Of a stretch of DNA of 64,000 nucleotides, positions 56,084 to 64,000 are shown piece after piece. The notes below the pieces were generated by a model. That model was not told the origin of the DNA. It ran no database searches and saw only the letters and a list, made by a program, of their open reading frames with translations. This DNA comes from Mycobacterium deserti (GTDB taxonomy: Bacteria; Actinomycetota; Actinomycetes; Mycobacteriales; Mycobacteriaceae), in contig NZ_JAODWD010000001.1 of NCBI RefSeq assembly GCF_025345615.1, positions 1,057,304-1,121,303 on the forward strand. Reading direction: 5' to 3'. A program made the position numbers and the translations under genes. How positions within the stretch are numbered: position 1 is the first letter of the stretch; each line of letters starts with the position of its first letter.

Positions 56084-57136
56084 GTGACGGACGAGCCGCT
56101 CGGTGGCCACGTGCTCGAGCTGCAGGTGGCCGAGGTGGTCGAGGAGACCGACGACGCCCGCTCCCTGGTGTTCTGCGTTCCAGACGGGGTGGACATCCCT
56201 GCCGAGCGGTTGCGGTACGCGCCCGGCCAGTTCTTGACGCTGCGCGTGCCCAGCGAGCGCACGGGCTCGGTGGCGCGCTGCTACTCGCTGTGCAGCTCCC
56301 CGTTCACCGGCGACCCGATGACCGTCACCGTCAAGCGCACCGCCGACGGGTACGCGTCGAACTGGCTGTGCGAACACGCCCACCCAGGCATGCGGATGCA
56401 CGTGCTGGCGCCGTCGGGCACGTTCGTGCCCAAGTCGCTGGAGAGCGACTTTCTGCTGATGGCCGCCGGCAGTGGCGTCACGCCGATGATGTCGATCTGT
56501 AAGTCGGCGCTCGCCGAAGGCAGCGGCAAGGTCGTGATGATCTACGCCAACCGCGACGAGAACTCGGTGATCTTCGGCACCACGCTGCGCGAACTGACGG
56601 CCAAGTATCCGGACCGACTTACCGTCGTGCACTGGTTGGAGAGTGTTCAGGGCCTGCCGAGCGCGGCCGCACTGGCAGCGCTGGCCGCGCCGTACGCCGG
56701 ACACGACGCCTACATCTGCGGTCCGGGGCCGTTCATGGCCGCGGCGGAAGAGGCGCTCAAGAACGTCGGCACGCAGAGCATTCACATCGAGGTGTTCAAG
56801 TCGCTGGACTCCGACCCGTTCGCCGCAGTGGTGATCGAGGAGGACGACAGCGAGCAGGGGCCGGCCACCGCGATCGTCACGCTCGACGGCGAGACCCAGG
56901 AAGTGCGGTGGCCGCGCAACGCCAAGCTGCTCGACGTGCTTCTCGACAAGGGCCTCGACGCGCCGTTCTCTTGCCGCGAGGGTCACTGCGGGGCATGCGC
57001 GGTTCTGAAGAAGAGCGGCGAGGTCGACATGGACATCAACGACGTACTCGAGCAGTCCGACCTCGACGAGGGGTTGATTCTCGGATGCCAGGCCAAACCG
57101 CTGTCGGATTCGGTCGAAGTCACCTATGACGAATAG
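56084..57136 (+). CDS. kshB: KshB, reductase of 3-ketosteroid 9-alpha-hydroxylase
   Basis: The 350-aa electron-transfer protein has an FAD domain (RCYSLCSS), an NAD domain (MAAGSGVTPMMS, ICGPGPFM) and a C-terminal plant-type 2Fe-2S domain (CREGHCGAC with a fourth Cys in LGCQAK). It passes electrons from NADH to the Rieske oxygenase KshA, which hydroxylates C9 and opens ring B; kshA is not in the window. GTG 56084 has GAAGGGG upstream. It corresponds to Rv3571. Confidence 0.95.
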   Translation: MTDEPLGGHVLELQVAEVVEETDDARSLVFCVPDGVDIPAERLRYAPGQFLTLRVPSERTGSVARCYSLCSSPFTGDPMTVTVKRTADGYASNWLCEHAHPGMRMHVLAPSGTFVPKSLESDFLLMAAGSGVTPMMSICKSALAEGSGKVVMIYANRDENSVIFGTTLRELTAKYPDRLTVVHWLESVQGLPSAAALAALAAPYAGHDAYICGPGPFMAAAEEALKNVGTQSIHIEVFKSLDSDPFAAVVIEEDDSEQGPATAIVTLDGETQEVRWPRNAKLLDVLLDKGLDAPFSCREGHCGACAVLKKSGEVDMDINDVLEQSDLDEGLILGCQAKPLSDSVEVTYDE

Positions 57137-57202
57137 CGCGCGGGCTAACATTCGCCGCACGTGAGTGGGATGTCGCCGCGAGCGGCTCCGGAGGGGAGCA
57201 GT

Positions 57203-57736
57203 GTGACGAAGCGATTGATCGGCTGGCTGGCGGTGATCTCGGCCCTGGCGCTCATGCCGCTTCCGGTGGCGTCTGCCGCGGTCGACACCGGTGACGCGTC
57301 GATCCCGGTAAATCCGACCACCACGCTGGAGATGCATGTCACCGCCAATTGCATTGCCGCCGAAGCCAACTGCTTATGGAACACGGCCGCCAATCTGCGC
57401 ACGCCGCAGGGTGTGATCGGCTTTCCCGGCGACCTGTACGCCCGCCAGACCACCACGGTTCGCACGATGGACCGCGGCGTCTGGGTGGAGACCCAGTTCA
57501 ATGCGCCCAACACCCGGTTGTTTAAGTCCATCACCGACGTCGAGTTGTCGACGGTGTACTTCGGCGGCGGGCCGCCCGAGAAGTTCATTCTGCGGGGCAA
57601 CACCTGGCCCACGGACTGGCGCACCGGACAGAAGAGGACGGACGTTCCGCTGATCGTGTGCTCGCACATTCAGGTGGTCTACGCCGGGGTGAACCTCACC
57701 TCGCCGGACGCGTGCGCGCAGGCCTCGTTCGGCTGA
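57203..57736 (+). CDS. Exported protein of the Rv3572 family
   Basis: The 177-aa protein has a signal peptide (about 1-25, LIGWLAVISALALMPLPVASA) and a mature domain with two or more cysteines (ANCIAAEANC, VCSH, DACAQ), likely disulfide-bonded. I chose GTG 57203 because GAGGGGAG is well placed and the length then agrees with Rv3572; GTG 57161 would add 14 residues. It sits between kshB and fadE34 as in M. tuberculosis. Function unknown. Confidence 0.82.
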   Translation: MTKRLIGWLAVISALALMPLPVASAAVDTGDASIPVNPTTTLEMHVTANCIAAEANCLWNTAANLRTPQGVIGFPGDLYARQTTTVRTMDRGVWVETQFNAPNTRLFKSITDVELSTVYFGGGPPEKFILRGNTWPTDWRTGQKRTDVPLIVCSHIQVVYAGVNLTSPDACAQASFG

Positions 57737-57738
57737 CG

Positions 57739-59850
57739 CTAACGCGGTAGGCCAAGCAGGCGCTCGCCGGCCATGGTGAGCAGAATCTGCTCGGTGCCGC
57801 CAGCGATGGTCAGGCAGCGGGTATTGAGGAAGTCGAAGACCGCTTGGTTCTCGGCGACGCCGTGGCCTTCCGATAGCTCCATGCGCAGTTCGGACAGGGC
57901 CTGGCGGTAGCGCACCCCGATGAGTTTGCGAGCGCTGGCTTGCGGTCCCGGATCCTGGCCTCCCACGGCCAGTTCCGCGATCTTCTGGTCCAGCAGGGAC
58001 CCGACCTGAGCTGACACGATCAACGCGCCGAGCTGATCCTGGCCAGCTGCATCGAGGTCGAGCTCGGCCACCGTGCGCAGCAACTCCTCCATCGGGTTGC
58101 CCAGCGCAGTACCTGCCGCCATCGCGACGCGCTCGTTGGCCAGCGTGGTCCTGGCCAACCGCCACCCGTCGTTGACCTGGCCGACGACCATCTCGTCGGG
58201 CACGAAGACCTCGTCGAAGAACACCTCGTTGAACAAGTTGTCGCCGGTGATCTCACGCAGCGGGCGGATTTCGAGGCCCGGCGACTTCATGTCGACGAGG
58301 AAGTAGGTGATGCCCTTGTGCTTCGGCGCTTCGGCGTCGGTGCGCGCAAGGCACACCCCCCAATGTGCCTTGTGCGCCGCCGACGTCCAGACCTTCTGGC
58401 CGGTGAGCTTCCAACCACCCTCGGTACGAACGGCTTTCGTGCGCAGCGCGGCCAGATCGGACCCTGCGCCAGGCTCGGAGAACAGCTGACACCAGATCAA
58501 TTCGCCTCGCAGGGTCGGAGAGACGAACTGCTCGATCTGCTGCTGGCTGCCGTGTTCGAGGATCGTGGGGACGGCCCACCACCCGATCACCAGATCCGGA
58601 CGCGTCACTCCGGCCTTGGCCATCTCCTGATCGATGAGCAACTGTTCGGCGGGGCCTGCTTTGCGTCCGAACGGCGGCGGCCAGTGCGGTGCCAGCAGTC
58701 GGGTCTCGGCCAGCGCCGCCTGTTGCTTCTCGGCGGGCACCGAAGCGACTTCGGCGACGGCGGAGGCGATCTCGGGTTGCAGATGCGCGACCGACTCGAG
58801 GTCGATGTGCAGTTCGCGCCGCACGCCCTGCTGGGTCAACGTCGCGACACGGCGCAGCCAGCGCGGCGCCCCGCCGAGGAAGTGGGCGATGCCGTACGCG
58901 CGGCGCAGATACAGGTGGGCGTCATGCTCCCAGGTGATGCCGATACCCCCGAGCACCTGGATGCAGTCCTTTGCGTTCTTCTTCGCCGCGTCGATTCCGA
59001 TCGCGGCGGCCACCGCCGCCGCGATGGACAGTTGCCGCTCGTCGTCACTGGTGACGGCCCTTGCCGCATCGGTGGCTGCGACCGCAGCCTGTTCGGAACG
59101 CAAGAGCATCTCGGCGCACATGTGCTTGATGGCCTGGAAACTGCCGATCGGCTTGCCGAACTGCTCGCGAACCTTGGCGTATTCGGTAGCCGTGCGCAGC
59201 GTCCAGCGCGCCAGCCCGGCGGCCTCGGCCGCCAGCACCGTGGCGGCCAGGTCCGCGAGGCGTTGCGTGGAGGCCGGCAGCGTCTCGGCGAATACCTCGT
59301 CCAAAACGATTCGCGCCAGCGGTCGGGAGAAGTCCGTCGCCTTGTGCGCCTCGATCGCGACGCCGTCGGCGCCCGCGTCGATCAGCACGACGGCATCAGA
59401 GGCGGGCAGCACGAGCACACCAGCCGCGTCGGCGCCCAGCACATAGTCCGCGGTGCCCGACACCTTGCCGTCCGACAATCGCAAGTCAGCCGTCAACGCG
59501 ACCCCGGCGGTGCGTTCTCCGGACGCCAGCGCTTCCAGCAATTCCGTGTGGGACGTCGGGATGAGCAGGGTCGCCAGTGCCGTGGTGGCCACCGGCCCGG
59601 GAACCAGAGCCGCGGCGGCCTCGTCGACCATCGCGCACAGATCCTCGGCCGTGCCGTCGGCCCCGCCGGCCTGTTCGGGAAGCGCGACACCGAATAGCCC
59701 TAGTTGCGCGAGACCCTCGTAAGGACCGCGCCAGGCGTCCGCCTTACCGTGTTCTATGTCACGTGTCGCTTCGACCGCCGCAGAGCCGACGGCCCAGCTA
59801 CGCACCAGTTCGCGAGCCGCAAACTGCTCGTCTGTGATCGTCGCGGTCAC
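57739..59850 (-). CDS. fadE34: FadE34, double-length acyl-CoA dehydrogenase
   Basis: The 703-aa protein contains two acyl-CoA dehydrogenase halves. The N-terminal half (about 1-320) ends with GGIGITWEHDAHLYLRRAYG. The C-terminal half (about 345-703) has CQLFSEPGAGSDLAAL, LTGQKVWTSAAHKA and GGTEQILLTMAGERLLGLPR. Such fusions replace the usual two-gene FadE heteromers; FadE34 (Rv3573c) has been linked to oxidation of the C24 steroid side chain. GTG 59850 is controlled from the KstR site at 59892-59905. It converges with the Rv3572-like gene two bases away. Confidence 0.94.
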   Translation of the reverse strand: MTATITDEQFAARELVRSWAVGSAAVEATRDIEHGKADAWRGPYEGLAQLGLFGVALPEQAGGADGTAEDLCAMVDEAAAALVPGPVATTALATLLIPTSHTELLEALASGERTAGVALTADLRLSDGKVSGTADYVLGADAAGVLVLPASDAVVLIDAGADGVAIEAHKATDFSRPLARIVLDEVFAETLPASTQRLADLAATVLAAEAAGLARWTLRTATEYAKVREQFGKPIGSFQAIKHMCAEMLLRSEQAAVAATDAARAVTSDDERQLSIAAAVAAAIGIDAAKKNAKDCIQVLGGIGITWEHDAHLYLRRAYGIAHFLGGAPRWLRRVATLTQQGVRRELHIDLESVAHLQPEIASAVAEVASVPAEKQQAALAETRLLAPHWPPPFGRKAGPAEQLLIDQEMAKAGVTRPDLVIGWWAVPTILEHGSQQQIEQFVSPTLRGELIWCQLFSEPGAGSDLAALRTKAVRTEGGWKLTGQKVWTSAAHKAHWGVCLARTDAEAPKHKGITYFLVDMKSPGLEIRPLREITGDNLFNEVFFDEVFVPDEMVVGQVNDGWRLARTTLANERVAMAAGTALGNPMEELLRTVAELDLDAAGQDQLGALIVSAQVGSLLDQKIAELAVGGQDPGPQASARKLIGVRYRQALSELRMELSEGHGVAENQAVFDFLNTRCLTIAGGTEQILLTMAGERLLGLPR

Positions 59851-59891
59851 CGTGACTCCTAGTCTTTGAGGCGAGAAGCCCTGCTTCTCAC

Positions 59892-59905
59892 TAGAACGTG
59901 TTCTA
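59892..59905. promoter_or_regulatory. KstR operator 3 (fadE34/kstR divergent promoter)
   Basis: TAGAACGTGTTCTA matches TnnAACnnGTTnnA exactly and is itself a perfect palindrome. It lies between fadE34 and kstR, indicating autoregulation of kstR. Confidence 0.95.
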
Positions 59906-60046
59906 ATATTGCCAGTGTTCGACCGTCAAGTCGAACGCCGTCTGAGCAGGACACATCGGTGCCCTTCCGGCACGGGTTGTGAAAACGAGGATCGTCATGC
60001 GTATCGTTTTCGAACGAGATCGCACGATGAAGGAGACGCCGGCCGC

Positions 60047-60718
60047 ATGTCGTCACCAGCAAGCACCAACCCGCCCTCGGGTTCGCAGACGCGCCCGCGT
60101 CAGGTGATGAACGTGGCCGTCCTGGCCGAGTCCGAACTAGGGTCCGAAGCACAGCGCGAACGCCGCAAGCGGATTCTCGACGCCACCCTGGCCATCGCGT
60201 CCAAGGGCGGCTACGAGGCGGTGCAGATGCGCGCCGTCGCCGAACGCGCTGACGTCGCGGTCGGCACGCTGTACCGCTACTTCCCGTCCAAGGTGCACCT
60301 GCTGGTGTCCGCGCTGGGCCGCGAGTTCGAGCGCATCGACGCCAAGACCGACCGCGCGGCGCTATCCGGTGGCACCCCGTATCAGCGGCTGAACATCATG
60401 GTCGGAAAGCTGAACCGAGCCATGCAGCGCAATCCTCTGCTGACCGAGGCGATGACGCGGGCGTTCGTGTTCGCCGACGCCTCAGCCGCCGGCGAGGTCG
60501 ACCACGTCGGCAAGCTGATGGACTCGATGTTCGCCCGCGCCATGAGCGACGGCGAACCGACCGAGGACCAGTACCACATCGCGCGCGTCATCTCCGACGT
60601 GTGGCTGTCGAACCTGCTGGCGTGGCTGACCCGCCGCGCCTCGGCGACCGACGTGAGCAAGCGCCTCGACCTGGCCGTACGGCTGCTGATCGGCGACGGG
60701 GAGCACCCTAAGATCTAG
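60047..60718 (+). CDS. kstR: KstR, TetR-family master repressor of cholesterol catabolism
   Basis: The 223-aa TetR protein has the DNA-binding segment MRAVAERADVAVGTLYRYFP and an overall sequence that I recognise as KstR (Rv3574). KstR is released from DNA by 3-oxo-4-cholestenoyl-CoA. ATG 60047 has AAGGAGA eleven bases upstream; ATG 60107 (MNVAVLAESELG) would give a product closer to the M. tuberculosis length. Three operators lie nearby. It is followed three bases later by an otsB-like gene. Confidence 0.95.
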   Translation: MSSPASTNPPSGSQTRPRQVMNVAVLAESELGSEAQRERRKRILDATLAIASKGGYEAVQMRAVAERADVAVGTLYRYFPSKVHLLVSALGREFERIDAKTDRAALSGGTPYQRLNIMVGKLNRAMQRNPLLTEAMTRAFVFADASAAGEVDHVGKLMDSMFARAMSDGEPTEDQYHIARVISDVWLSNLLAWLTRRASATDVSKRLDLAVRLLIGDGEHPKI

Positions 60719-60721
60719 CGG

Positions 60722-61474
60722 GTGAGCGATCTGCCGGCCGACCTGCTGCGCGCACTGACCTCGGCAGCCGAAACGCCGCGGCTCCTGGTCACCTCCGACT
60801 TCGATGGCACGTTGGCGCCGATCGTGAACAATCCGGCCGACGCCCGTCCCCTTTCGAATGCGTCGGAAGCCCTTGTGGCGTTGGCTGATTTGGACGCCAC
60901 GTCGGTGGCCCTGATCTCCGGCCGCGCACTGGCCGTGCTGCGTGAACTATCGGGTGCGCCGGCGACGGTGCAACTGGTCGGCAGCCACGGCGCCGAGTTC
61001 GACAACGGGTTCGCGCATCCGGTGGACGAAGCGCTGCTGGCTCGGATCACCGCCGAACTGCGCGACATCGCCGCCACGCGGCCGGGCGTCACCGTGGAGA
61101 CCAAGCCCGCCAGCGTCGCCCTGCACGTGCGCAACGCCAGCCCTGCAGACGGTGAAGCCGCGCTACAGCAGGCGCGGGCGGCCTCGCGGTCGTGGGACGC
61201 CCACCCCACCGAGGGCAAAGCGGTAGTGGAGTTCGCGGTGGTCACCACGGACAAGGGCGAGGCCGTCGACATCCTGCGCGAGCAGTGCGCCGCGACGGCC
61301 GTGGTGTTTTTCGGCGATGACGTCACCGACGAGAAGGCCTTTCGCCGCATGCGCGGGTCCGACGTCGGCGTGAAGGTCGGGCCGGGTGACACGCTGGCGG
61401 CCTATCGGATCGGCTCCCCCGAAGATGTCGCCGCCGCACTGGAATTCCTGCTCGAGGCCCGTGCTCACCGCTGA
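60722..61474 (+). CDS. otsB: Trehalose-phosphatase-like HAD phosphatase (OtsB family)
   Basis: The 250-aa HAD-superfamily protein has the nucleophile motif TSDFDGTLAP (Asp26, Asp28), ISGR, the lysine region and FFGDDVTDEKAF. This is the layout of trehalose-6-phosphate phosphatases. GTG 60722 follows kstR by three bases. The end overlaps a kinase-fold gene by 14 bases, so both are probably transcribed with kstR. Whether it acts on trehalose-6-phosphate or another sugar phosphate is not shown. Confidence 0.85.
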   Translation: MSDLPADLLRALTSAAETPRLLVTSDFDGTLAPIVNNPADARPLSNASEALVALADLDATSVALISGRALAVLRELSGAPATVQLVGSHGAEFDNGFAHPVDEALLARITAELRDIAATRPGVTVETKPASVALHVRNASPADGEAALQQARAASRSWDAHPTEGKAVVEFAVVTTDKGEAVDILREQCAATAVVFFGDDVTDEKAFRRMRGSDVGVKVGPGDTLAAYRIGSPEDVAAALEFLLEARAHR

Positions 61475-62402
61475 CGAGCTGGCCGAGCGGACCACTAGGG
61501 CGGTCGCATCGGCGGCCGCTGCGGGCCGCGACCTCGGACTCGAAGTGAGTCGGCCGCGGGTGCTCTACGACGTCTTCAGCGTCATCGTGCATCTCGAACC
61601 CTCACCCGTGGTGGTGCGGGTGCCGACCGTTCTGCCGCCGTCCTACTCGGTTGCGCCAGAAGCACAGACAGCGCAACAACGTTCGGAACTGGCCGTGGCG
61701 GGCTGGCTGGCCGATCGCGGCCACCCGGTGGTGCCGCCCAGCCCGCTGGTACCCCGCGAACCCGTACGGCGCGAGGGGTTTTCGATGACGTTCTGGGAGC
61801 TGGTCGACGAGGTTGCCGACGACGCACCGGACATGCTGCGCCGCATCGGGCAGATCGCGCAGTTGCACGCCGCGCTGCGTGACTACGAGGGCGACGGGCT
61901 GGGATTCTGGACCCCCTTCGGTACCTACATTCCCGAAGGCCTCGCCGAGCTGGCGCACATGCCCGAGCTGCTCGACCCCGCCGATCTTCGACGAGCGCAA
62001 CGGGAATGGGCCGTTCTCTCGCCGGTGCTGACATCGCGCGCGGTCTTCCAGTCAACGTTCCCCGGCGCCGGAATCCAGGCTATTCACGGTGATGCGCCGT
62101 ACGCCAACATGATTCGCACGCCTGACGGCGAGCTGTGGTCGGACTTCGAACTCGTCACGCTGGGGGCCGTCGAGTCCGACCTCGCGATGGTGGGACCAGA
62201 GGGGGTGGCAGCCTACAACGTGGCCGCGTCGAGGTTGGGCCTGCGGCCGGTCGACGAGCGGGTGCTGCGCGTCACCGAAGCAGCGGGTCGGCTCGCCATG
62301 GTGGCGGCTCTGGCGATGGCGCCGAACCTGCCGTTGCTGGTGGACGGGCTGAGACCGATGGTCGAGCAATGGCGGGCGACGCCCGAGGTGACCGAGGTCT
62401 AG
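61461..62402 (+). CDS. Aminoglycoside-phosphotransferase-fold kinase, coupled to the OtsB-like gene
   Basis: The 313-aa protein has the APH/choline-kinase-type catalytic loop IHGDAPYANMI and the metal-binding acid in WSDFELVTLG, so it should transfer phosphate from ATP to a small molecule. The GTG at 61461 lies inside the end of the phosphatase gene. Pairing of a sugar-phosphate phosphatase with this fold suggests a small sugar-metabolism unit, comparable in kind to maltokinase-like enzymes. Substrate unknown; it converges with the LacI gene. Confidence 0.75.
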   Translation: MLTADELAERTTRAVASAAAAGRDLGLEVSRPRVLYDVFSVIVHLEPSPVVVRVPTVLPPSYSVAPEAQTAQQRSELAVAGWLADRGHPVVPPSPLVPREPVRREGFSMTFWELVDEVADDAPDMLRRIGQIAQLHAALRDYEGDGLGFWTPFGTYIPEGLAELAHMPELLDPADLRRAQREWAVLSPVLTSRAVFQSTFPGAGIQAIHGDAPYANMIRTPDGELWSDFELVTLGAVESDLAMVGPEGVAAYNVAASRLGLRPVDERVLRVTEAAGRLAMVAALAMAPNLPLLVDGLRPMVEQWRATPEVTEV

Positions 62403-63499
62403 GCCGGCGGGCCTGATGTCCTGCCGCGGATCAGTTCGGTGTCGAGGGCCTCGACCACCGGCAGCCCGGAGCGCGGCGGATGATGCAGCAGGTGGCCCGC
62501 GCGTCTGCCCTTCTCGATGCTCGGCTGACGCACCGTCGTCAGGCCCCTCGCCAGCGCGTCCGGCACTCCGTCGAAGCCCGTCACGGTCATCTGGCCGGGC
62601 ACGTAGATACCGCGCCCCCGCAGGTGGTCCATCGCCGACAGGGCGAGTACGTCGGCGGTGCACATCAATGCTGTCGCTCGGGGATTGGCCTCGAGCGCCA
62701 CGTCCGCGGCCGCCCCACCTGAGGTGGGCAGGTGCTCGTAGCTCTCCACCACGGTCAGCGAGTTCGGATCAAGGCCGGCGGCGGCCATCGCGTCGGTGAC
62801 GCCGTGGATGCGCTCGCGCTGGACATGGAAATGCGGAGTCCTCAGTCGCTGGGGATCGGCAACGGCCGGGCTCGGCCCGCCGTGCGGCCAGTCTCGTCCC
62901 AGCCGCATGGTCAGCAATGCGATCTGGGTATGGCCTAGGGCCACAACGTGTTCGGCGACCTTGCGCATCGCCGCACGGTCGTCGATGCCGACCCGGGACA
63001 CGCCGGGTACATCCTGGGGCTGGTCGACCACCACCACCGGCAGTTGCCGCTGCTGCACGATCGACAGGTACGGATCGTCGTCGGACGCGGAGTACACCAC
63101 GAAACCGTCGACGCCGGCGGCGAGCACCGCAGCCGAACCCTCGCTGACGGTGCGGTTCGGTCCGACCGCGACCAAAAGCAGGCCCTGGCCGGCTTCTTCG
63201 CACGACTCCGCCAGTCCGGCAACGAAATCCAACGCCGCGGGGTCGGAGAACGAGTAGTTCAGCGGCTCGGTGATCATCAAGCCCACCGCTCCGGCCTTGC
63301 GGGTACGCAGTGAGCGCGCGACCGGGTCAGGGCCGGGGTAGCCCAGCCGCTTGGCGGTGGCGAGCACCCGTTCGCGGAGGTCGGCCGACAGCTGGTCGGG
63401 CCGGTTGTAGGCGTTGGAGATCGTGGTGCGCGAAACCTTGAGCTCGGCGGCGAGGGAGGCAAGGGTCGCACGCCGCCTGGGCGTGGTACTCCTCGACAT
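62399..63499 (-). CDS. LacI-family transcriptional regulator (Rv3575c position)
   Basis: The 366-aa LacI protein has an N-terminal helix-turn-helix (about 11-32, LASLAAELKVSRTTISNAYN), the hinge LGYPGPDPVARSLRT and a periplasmic-binding-type sugar domain. Gene order agrees with Rv3575c. Its stop overlaps that of the kinase-fold gene by four bases on the other strand. A sugar ligand is likely; its targets, perhaps the otsB/kinase pair, are unknown. Confidence 0.9.
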   Translation of the reverse strand: MSRSTTPRRRATLASLAAELKVSRTTISNAYNRPDQLSADLRERVLATAKRLGYPGPDPVARSLRTRKAGAVGLMITEPLNYSFSDPAALDFVAGLAESCEEAGQGLLLVAVGPNRTVSEGSAAVLAAGVDGFVVYSASDDDPYLSIVQQRQLPVVVVDQPQDVPGVSRVGIDDRAAMRKVAEHVVALGHTQIALLTMRLGRDWPHGGPSPAVADPQRLRTPHFHVQRERIHGVTDAMAAAGLDPNSLTVVESYEHLPTSGGAAADVALEANPRATALMCTADVLALSAMDHLRGRGIYVPGQMTVTGFDGVPDALARGLTTVRQPSIEKGRRAGHLLHHPPRSGLPVVEALDTELIRGRTSGPPA

Positions 63500-63531
63500 G
63501 CCTGGTCACGTTAGCCCATACCAAGGCAGTT

Positions 63532-64000
63532 CTAGGTCACCAGCACGCGATCGGCATTTGGACGCAGCCCGCGTTCGACGGCCCACACCACGCCCCACAC
63601 CCCACACGCGATGGTCACGATCACGAAGCTGGGCGGAGCGTTGAACATCGCCGAGAAGCCAAGTCCCAGCCACACCGCGGCCAGGCTGATCACGGTTGAG
63701 GTCGCGATCGCCGCGCCCGGCCTCGGCGTCAGCATGATGGCCGCGGCAGCGGGCGTGACGATCAACGCGAAAAGCAGCAGGGTGCCGACGGCCTGTACCG
63801 CCATCGTCACGGCCAACCCGAGCAGTGCCATGAACACCATCGACAGCGCCCGAACCGGCACTCCTTTGGCGACGGCGACCTGGGCGTTGACCGAGGTGAA
63901 TAGCAGCGGGCGGTAGATGAAACCGATGCTGAGGGCCAGCACGACAAGCAGGACGGCGAACGAGACGATCTGCTGCTGCGAGATTGCGAGCAGGTTGCCG
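63532..64000 (-). CDS. ABC transporter permease, ZnuB/ABC-3 metal family, 5' part beyond window
   Basis: The visible C-terminal 155 codons are almost entirely membrane helices, with GVPVRALSMVFMALLGLAV and VGTLLLFALIVTPAAAA. This matches the ABC-3 family of zinc/manganese permeases (ZnuB, MntB). The frame stays open to base 64000, so the N-terminus lies outside. It is unrelated to steroid catabolism and marks the end of the conserved block. Confidence 0.85.
   Translation of the reverse strand, partial: GNLLAISQQQIVSFAVLLVVLALSIGFIYRPLLFTSVNAQVAVAKGVPVRALSMVFMALLGLAVTMAVQAVGTLLLFALIVTPAAAAIMLTPRPGAAIATSTVISLAAVWLGLGFSAMFNAPPSFVIVTIACGVWGVVWAVERGLRPNADRVLVT

Overview
The window is dense, high-GC actinobacterial DNA. 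It is almost certainly from a fast-growing mycobacterium (Mycolicibacterium type). The evidence is a complete yrbE/mce operon, many GTG starts, 1-4 base ATGA/GTGA overlaps between genes, F420/FMN luciferase-like oxidoreductases, and a gene order from about 24.5 to 63.5 kb that follows the Mycobacterium tuberculosis cholesterol locus Rv3548c-Rv3575c with accessory genes inserted. I saw no rRNA, tRNA, CRISPR array or insertion sequence, and no gene-free stretch over 300 bases.

Region 1 (1-19.0 kb) is the least familiar part. A catabolic gene set surrounds a TetR regulator and an eight-gene Mce importer operon. The set comprises a FAH-family protein, a beta-keto acid cleavage enzyme, an unusual alpha/beta hydrolase, an acyl-CoA ligase, an LLM oxidoreductase, two FAD hydroxylases, a double EthD-like protein and an E2-like acyltransferase domain without a lipoyl domain. 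Three copies of a TAGAG-N5-TTCTA site lie at the divergent and operon promoters. A near-identical 35-bp promoter/leader element precedes both the keto-acid gene pair and the mce operon. I infer a single regulon that imports and degrades an unknown, probably aromatic or lipid-like, compound.

Region 2 (19.0-24.6 kb) holds a TAXI-type TRAP transporter (binding lipoprotein and fused permease, with a strong hairpin between them). Next to it is a two-gene pair: a WXG-like, ESX-associated protein with a C-terminal HEEIH motif, and a membrane-anchored protein made of two tandem cysteine-paired repeats.

Region 3 (24.6-45.3 kb) is the KstR2 regulon for steroid ring C/D (HIP) catabolism: two SDRs, echA20, ipdABC, kstR2-fadA6, ipdF-fadE30 and fadD3-fadE31-32-33-aspB. 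Three KstR2 palindromes (AnCAAGnnCTTGnT) sit at its promoters. Interspersed are a SatD-like/membrane protein pair, an NDMA-type alcohol dehydrogenase, and a two-component system coupled to a DUF4173 membrane protein.

Region 4 (45.3-52.4 kb) is an accessory insert: a 13E12/DUF222 HNH protein, a ketone-body module (acetoacetyl-CoA synthetase, 3-hydroxybutyrate dehydrogenase, MHS transporter, divergent LysR regulator) and a monoacylglycerol-lipase-like hydrolase.

Region 5 (52.4-64.0 kb) is the KstR-controlled ring A/B part: hsaB-hsaC-hsaD-hsaA, kshB, an Rv3572-like exported protein, fadE34 and kstR itself, with three KstR operators (TnnAACnnGTTnnA). After it come an otsB-like phosphatase with an overlapping kinase-fold gene, a LacI regulator (Rv3575c position) and the end of a ZnuB-type permease cut by the window edge. 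Together KshB, HsaA-D and the Ipd/FadD3/FadE genes take the steroid nucleus from 9-alpha-hydroxylation to central metabolites. All family and ortholog names rest on reading the proteins and gene order, not on a database search.
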